Source: Dendrobium chrysotoxum
Taxonomy: Eukaryota > Streptophyta > Magnoliopsida > Asparagales > Orchidaceae
Reading direction: 5' to 3'
Assembly: GCA_019925795.1 (NCBI GenBank)
Contig: CM034309.1
Location: forward strand, 29,134,729 to 29,198,728
DNA length: 64,000 nucleotides
The translations under genes were made by a program, and so were the position numbers. Under the pieces are notes generated by a model. It saw only the letters and a list, made by a program, of their open reading frames with translations. It was not told the DNA's origin and searched no databases. Positions 59,145 to 64,000 of this stretch are shown piece after piece. Each line of letters opens with the position of its first letter. Within the stretch, counting starts at the first letter, position 1.

Positions 59145-60109
59145 TTTTGCACACACCTCACTCACTTTCATCCTCACCCTCACCTTCCCATTTAACACTG
59201 AACTTCTCTGAGTTTTCTTTACCAATCTTCGCATTTCTGCTGACTATTCCACCCTCCGCTTCTATGTGAATCAACGTCCAGTAGAACTCACAGCCGAGGA
59301 CTTTCATAATATCCTTCAGCTCTCTGTGACTAGCAACAAAATCCACACCCTTATTTCTGATCCTAACTATGATTGGAGTGTCGCCAATCACTTTCTTAGA
59401 AATACAAATGCACCCTACCACGATAATGCTTGCACTTCCCTCCTTAAGGATGCACAGACCATTCAGCATGTCCTTCGTTCCTCCGTCATCCCAAAGGCTG
59501 GGGATCGAATTCACATCACCCCATTACTGTTCTGACCACCTATTACATCTTGGCCCACCGGGACTTCAATGTCACTAACCTTCTTTTCAGATATATCGAA
59601 CATCTCACCACCATTAGGGATCTGGGCCATAGACGTTGTCCCAATCTATCTTTAGGACATATCATTACATATGCCTTGGATATCAAATATGACATGCAGT
59701 ATCAAGTCCCTCCCAATATCCCTCCTTCCTTCTTCACCAATAATTCATTCCATGTACTCCACAGTACCCGACTACATCCGGAGCCCGCCCCGGATGTTGA
59801 GGAGGAAGAGGAAGAAGTGTTCCCGTTCCTGCTACACCCGATGCTTCTGCTCCCCTTCATATTGCTTCCCCTTTCAATCATCTGGTGCAGCGGTTCGACC
59901 AGTGGGAGGCCAGATTCGATTCTTATGTTGCTGCCCAGGAGCAGCAGCACGCTGAGGATCTGCAGCGCTTTACTGACTATGCTGCTCAGCAGCAACAACA
60001 GCACGACCAGGATATTGCCTGGATTGGAGCACACTTCGTCGCCATTCACAGTTACTTTACACCACCACAGCCACCTCCTCCTTCTGATCAGGATCTGCCT
60101 CCATTTTAG
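58972..60109 (+). pseudogene. Extra 3' ORF of the SIRE-like element (env-like position)
   Basis: Begins MADGKRSGQKGASSSRGNID. Stops at 59209 and 59533 and frame changes near 59525 and 59820 break it. The pieces read RFYVNQRPVELTAEDFHN, NKIHTLISDPNYDWSVANHF, YIEHLTTIRDLG, an acidic run (VEEEEEE) and a Gln-rich helix (QQQQQHDQDIAWIGAHF), with a Pro-rich end (PPPPSDQDLPPF, stop TAG). This resembles the plant transposon-associated proteins found after pol in some LTR elements. No signal peptide or clear membrane segment is visible, so an envelope role is not supported. Function unknown. Confidence 0.7.
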
Positions 60110-60359
60110 TTTTATATTTTGTGTTGTTTTCTCTATTTGTACTGTTGTTTCTGTTCCTCTTCCTTTTTTGTGATTTCAAAAGGGGGAGTCAGTAGTAATT
60201 TTTGTTTTATGCATTGATCTTGTCTTGTGGTGTTTATTTCATTTATAGTTGTTTTCTTGTACTGCTCTAATTGTTCAATGAAATTTATTTTTTGATGTGC
60301 GTTGGTTAACTCCTAGTTCTTTTATTTTAAACTACTGCATAAATATTTGCCATCATCAC

Positions 60360-60371
60360 AAAGGGAGAGAT
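60360..60371 (+). other. Polypurine tract
   Basis: AAAGGGAGAGAT lies directly before the 3' LTR start (TGTTGC at 60372), the expected plus-strand primer site. Confidence 0.8.
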
Positions 60372-60656
60372 TGTTGCAAATCTGGTTTCAAAAAGTACAG
60401 TTTTGATGATGACAAACATGTTTGTATTCTATTTTGCTTGGCTAACCCATTTCAGGTACAAAAAGATCAAAAGTAACTCAAGCCAACTCAAGATCGAGTC
60501 TAAGTGTACTGTTTTCCTTTTCTTGAGTTAATTGTAATGTAACTGATCCCCTAGCTAAGTAACATTGCACACACACACTCAGGAGGAGAGCTTGAGTAAA
60601 TTAGAGTTTATGTTCATTTTTTTTTTGTTCAAATCGTCCTGGACGATATTCACATC
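60372..60656 (+). repeat. Truncated 3' LTR
   Basis: Matches the first 285 bp of the 5' LTR and stops after GATATTCACATC, between the two palindromes of the first pair. The remaining ~1.4 kb is absent. Confidence 0.88.
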
Positions 60657-60665
60657 TATTTTTCA

Positions 60666-60752
60666 AGCCTCAATTATACTCATTACTTTGGGTTCCATTA
60701 AGCTTGAAAAATCCTATAACTTTGAATATCTCAAATGAGTATAATTGAGGCT
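60666..60752. repeat. 19-bp perfect inverted repeat
   Basis: AGCCTCAATTATACTCATT (60666-60684) and its exact complement (60734-60752) enclose a 49-bp loop. It begins ten bases after the LTR break. Confidence 0.9.
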
Positions 60753-62216
60753 TATTTATTTATAGATTTTGAGAAATATTTTCTAATTTTTATTTGGACT
60801 TTTATAATCTACAAATTCACTTAGAAATATTAAAAGTTATAAATTATTTCCATAATCAAAATATGATCAAGTGTCTTTTCCCCTATGTTAATCCAATTGA
60901 CCCGTTAGGATCAAACTCAGGCAACTGATGTTTGTTGGATAAATGGAACAAAAACCAAAGTTTTGGAATTTGGAAGAGTCTTGTAGCCTTCAGAATGTCA
61001 AAAAGTTGTCAATCAAATTACAAAAATTATGAGCAGGATCATATAGCATTAGCTTTATGCACTTATTGAGTATTTTTTGGGGAGGCTCATTCGACAACGC
61101 TCTAGAAAAACAATAAAATTGGCGGTAGTAGTGGGATCATTAGCATCCATGATCTTGCCCCTTATACATACAAGAAAGACTAGTTTGGTTGAGCTAATTT
61201 GGCACAAGCCAAGGTAGTTTAGATGCCTTTAACCATCTAAATTAGATAATTTTGATGTTGACGGGTTCATCTCGATAAAGTAATCATTTCAACTGTAACT
61301 TTGAATGCTTTTGACGTCATTCGATCTTTAGTTTAATTTTTTTAAGTAAAATTAAAAATCGGTGATGGCATTTTGAATTACTTCGACATCCTTATGTTAA
61401 AATTTAAATCAATTACAAAGATATTTTAGTATGTATGACATTCAAAACATAATATGACATGAAAACCACACAATGTTTCCCTTATAATTAGAGCCATCAA
61501 TCAAAATACTGTTAAAGCATCAATGTCATTGGCACAACTTGCCTTTTGTGTGATGCTAGCATTTTATCTCCTAATAAATGCAACGAACTTGATTTCTTCT
61601 TCTAAGTTTCATGAATTTGAGATTGATTCATATTTAACATGTAGGTAATAGACCCATTTGTTAGCATTTGAGGGTGTTGATGAAGAGGGTGGAAAATGAT
61701 CAGGCAACTCAAGCTAAAATTAATACACAAATAAATAAATACATAATAAGCAAAAGTTTCAATTAATTAATCGATAAAATTAGTTGTATTACTAATATAT
61801 TAAACACTTAATTTTTTGTTTTAAATTTAATTTGATTAAATCATAATTATGAAACAAATCGTCAAAATTAAAAAAAGTAATTAAATATAAATAAAAAACA
61901 ATACCATAGAGTATTTTTTTAACATAAAATTTAAGTAATTTTTAATTTTGAATATTTATCTCATATTTCTAGATGTTTTAACTAATTATGAATTTATTAT
62001 CATATAAATTGCATTTATACAATCATTATTCCATTTATACCCTTCATCTACATTGCGTGCGACACCACTATCCTACATTAATTATGATTTAATTTTACAT
62101 TTATCGTTTTCTGCACATATTATCTTTGATATAAACGAGAGGAATGAGGGGTAACAGCTCTAGCAAAGTCTTAGCGGCCAAATTATTGATCACACTTCAA
62201 TTAGCCTTAGCTAAGC
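60753..62216. other. AT-rich DNA, nothing identified
   Basis: No coding frame, element end or internal repeat that I could support. Confidence 0.5.
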
Positions 62217-62412
62217 GCAGGGGCGGAACCAACTTTTTATCCATATAAATAGATTAATATTTTAAAAAATAATGAGAACATAATTCAAAGTAAAATCTTA
62301 TATCTCATTATGATTGATAAATTAAAAATTATTACAAGTTTATTAATGTGTTTTGCATTTTTTGATAATGTTGCATTACAGTTTCGTTGGGAGTTAAATT
62401 GAACACATCTTT

Positions 62413-63280
62413 TTAAATGTAAGGCACCAGACAGTTGTTGAGCCAATCATCACCCATCCTACAACGCAATTGATGTTTGACAATTCTCATTGTAAAAAAT
62501 GTTCGCTCCACTGTAGCAATAACAACTAATAAAGTTAATGCTAAAGTAATAATTCTGTAAATCAGAGGATAAACACCATCCTTCTTGATCTTAACAATTT
62601 GCTTTGAAAGATTGACAATATTGCTTAAAGAGGAGAACTCATCACATGTACGTATATTAATAATATAAGTTGATAATTGACTTCTAAGAGCCACAAACTC
62701 AATTGTAGAAAAATCACTTGAATATAATTTTACTAGACGTGTCAATTTCCTCTCATCATAAGCAAGGAAGGTATCACTTGGGTTTAAGCATGCCACACAA
62801 TAGGGGCGAAACCAGCCTAAATTTTTAGGGGGGACAAACTTATAGGGGTGGAACCAGCCTGACGGGGTTCGAGGGGCAGCGCCCCTACGGGGGTTTCTGG
62901 GGGCAGCGCCCCTGGAACAAATTTTGCATGTAAGGATATTTTTGGATTCTCTTTACTATTTCTCTTTATATTTAGTTCATCGTTTTCTAACAATAACACC
63001 TCTACACAATATGTTTAATTATGCTGGGGGCAATTGCCTAAAGACTATAGTATTTTAAACTTTTAGGGGGGATAATTGCCTAAAAACTCTTGTAATAACA
63101 CCTTAAATCCATGTAATAAACATTTTTTTTTGCGGCGGTTGGGGGGGGGGCAATTGCCCTCCCTGGGCACTTGGGGGTTCCCTGCCACACAAAGAAGCAA
63201 TTTAATACTAGATTCAACAAAATGATTATTTAGCTCAACACATTCCTTCCTTTCAAATATTAATCCATCTACTATTACCT
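62413..63280 (-). pseudogene. hAT transposase C-terminal fragment (ZMYM1/TTF-type)
   Basis: On the - strand, 63280-63183 encodes ELNNHFVESSIKLLLCVA. After the insert, 62800-62413 continues with CLNPSDTFLAYDE, YIINIRTCDEF and the hAT dimerisation motif (LALTLLVVIATVERTFFTM, then IVKHQLRCRMGDDWLNNCLV). Related plant proteins are annotated as TTF-type or zinc-finger MYM-type 1-like, and the helical C-terminus dimerises the transposase. The N-terminal zinc finger and most of the catalytic part are absent. Confidence 0.8.
62801..63182. mobile_element. 382-bp insert in the hAT transposase, 9-10-bp target duplication
   Basis: TGCCACACAA at 62791-62800 is repeated exactly at 63183-63192. The insert begins TAGGGGCGAAACCAGCC and ends GGGGGTTCCC, weak inverted ends that resemble the hAT end at 62217. 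A second copy of the start (TAGGGGTGGAACCAGCC) lies near 62843. Two GGGGCAGCGCCCC hairpins (about 62874 and 62903) and GGGGGCAATTGCC motifs follow. No coding capacity. Class uncertain (hAT or MULE). Confidence 0.65.
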
Positions 63281-63299
63281 AACATAGTAAAAATTAAGT

Positions 63300-64000
63300 T
63301 AATATACTAAAACCTAAACACAATAAACATTAAGCAGGTTAAGCATAAATTATACATTAATACATCATCGAAAAGTCATCTTGATCGGGCACGAATCTCG
63401 AGGCAAAATCATGTTGAAAATTTCCAAAATTAAAATAAGGACCATCCGAACTCCGATTTCAACAAATTTGTAGTCAAACTGAACATCTCAGAAATACGAA
63501 CCCAACGACACCAAATTCGACTCAATCCGAGCCCCAATGGGTCAAAATCAAGGGCCCAAAGAGCTTTTGGAAGGTTCAAAACACAATTTGGATTACCAAA
63601 CGGTGTCCAAAACATAAAATGCTTATAATCGAATCGAGCAGCTCGACGAGACAAATCCAACGAGCCCAAGGTAAAAAAATTCTGATATCACTAAGACATT
63701 CAAATGTCTAGCATACAATTCGCGATCAAGGGATTCAACATCGGCCGTCCATTCAAACCACTCCCTAATTACCCTTGATCTTCCTCCTATTTATGGGCCA
63801 TGCCACTCTAGGAAATCTATAAATAGACCCCTCCTTTCTCATAAGGGTGGGACCGAACCCAAAGGAAGAAAATAAAGATCAGTGATCGCTCTTGCCTCCT
63901 TGCTCCTCCTCGACCACCGTCGGAGTTCTGCCGGACCACTACTTGAGGCCCGGACTTCTGCTGGACCACCACCTGAGGCCCGAACTTCTACTAGACCACC
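63300..64000 (+). repeat. LTR-like promoter region, cut by the window end
   Basis: CTATAAATAGACCCCTCC at about 63818 is a strong TATA box followed by a leader-like segment (AAGGAAGAAAATAAAGATCAG). Then come 2.5 copies of a ~30-bp repeat (TTCTGCTGGACCACCACCTG variants, 63935-64000). This is typical of a plant LTR, but neither end could be fixed and the partner lies outside the window. Confidence 0.4.

Larger units (their letters stand above)
50197..60656 (+). mobile_element. Ty1/Copia retrotransposon of SIRE-like layout, decayed
   Basis: A 1.67-kb 5' LTR (50197-51868) is followed by the initiator-Met primer-binding site TGGTATCAGAGC (51871), gag with a zinc knuckle, and pol in Copia order (protease, integrase, reverse transcriptase, RNase H). 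Then come a long spacer, an extra 3' ORF and a purine tract (AAAGGGAGAGAT), and a 3' LTR that stops after 285 bp. The extra ORF after pol and the long LTR fit the SIRE/Maximus lineage. Many stops and a few frameshifts break gag and pol, so it cannot move on its own. No target duplication can be assigned because the right end is missing. Confidence 0.9.
62217..63290 (-). mobile_element. hAT transposon remnant (3' part), interrupted
   Basis: CAGGGGCGGAACCAAC at 62217-62232 looks like a hAT terminal inverted repeat facing into the element. About 180 bp inside begins the transposase C-terminus on the - strand. The transposase is split by a 382-bp insert (62801-63182) and resumes to about 63280, after which its 5' part is missing. 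Confidence 0.7.

Noticed and set aside
59702..60049. 115-codon - strand frame over the 3' ORF
   Set aside because: Antisense of the Glu- and Gln-rich part of the 3' ORF, whose + strand pieces are recognisable across frameshifts.
58972..60109. True viral envelope gene
   Set aside because: Position after pol invites the term, but there is no signal peptide, cysteine pattern or membrane anchor. It reads instead like a plant transposon-associated protein.

Overview
The window is nuclear DNA of a flowering plant. It has two spliced host genes with GT-AG introns, introns over 12 kb, AT-rich intergenic DNA, and dense nested retrotransposons, MULE, hAT and Tourist elements and SINEs. The species cannot be named from the sequence. 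All homology calls were made by reading motifs, without a database search.

Host genes. (1) A PLAC8-family (cysteine-rich, membrane-associated) gene lies on the + strand. Six exons are recognised (13092-27001) and give the last 201 residues; the start exon was not found. One intron is 12.9 kb and one exon is only 19 nt. (2) A complete class II KNOX homeobox gene of the KNAT7 type lies on the - strand (45702 down to 31452): five exons, 310 residues, one 12.4-kb intron. The genes converge, with 4.4 kb of repeats between their 3' ends.

Layout. 1-13091, upstream of or inside the PLAC8 gene: a Gypsy deletion derivative nested in an older LTR (about 1060-3460), an unclassified repeat block (4935-10135) and a probable solo LTR (10616-11227). 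13329-26241, the giant PLAC8 intron: a short LTR with primer-binding site, an older Copia element, a hAT-like insert, a second Gypsy deletion derivative with a 5-bp target duplication, a 396-bp tandem duplication, Copia pol remnants, and a 2.5-kb Mutator-like element with a 9-bp target duplication inside the Copia reverse-transcriptase region. 27002-31451: miniature elements, two SINE-like copies and an inverted Copia remnant. 32693-45049, the giant KNAT7 intron: two hAT-type miniature elements almost touching, a decayed Ty3/Gypsy element and a decayed Copia element. 46535-49382: miniature elements, including Tourist elements joined end to end through shared TAA sites. 50197-60656: a long decayed Copia element of SIRE-like layout (1.67-kb LTR, gag, pol, extra 3' ORF). 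62217-63290: a hAT transposase remnant split by another insert. 63300-64000: an LTR-like promoter region.

The most unusual structure is in the SIRE-like element. Its LTR carries about six diverged repeats of roughly 105 bp, each with a pair of 15-bp near-palindromes around ATCGTCCTGGACGAT. The same motif recurs as a second cluster just upstream of the extra 3' ORF, where it again precedes an AT-rich TATA-like stretch. This suggests a duplicated LTR-type control region for the downstream ORF, which is an inference.
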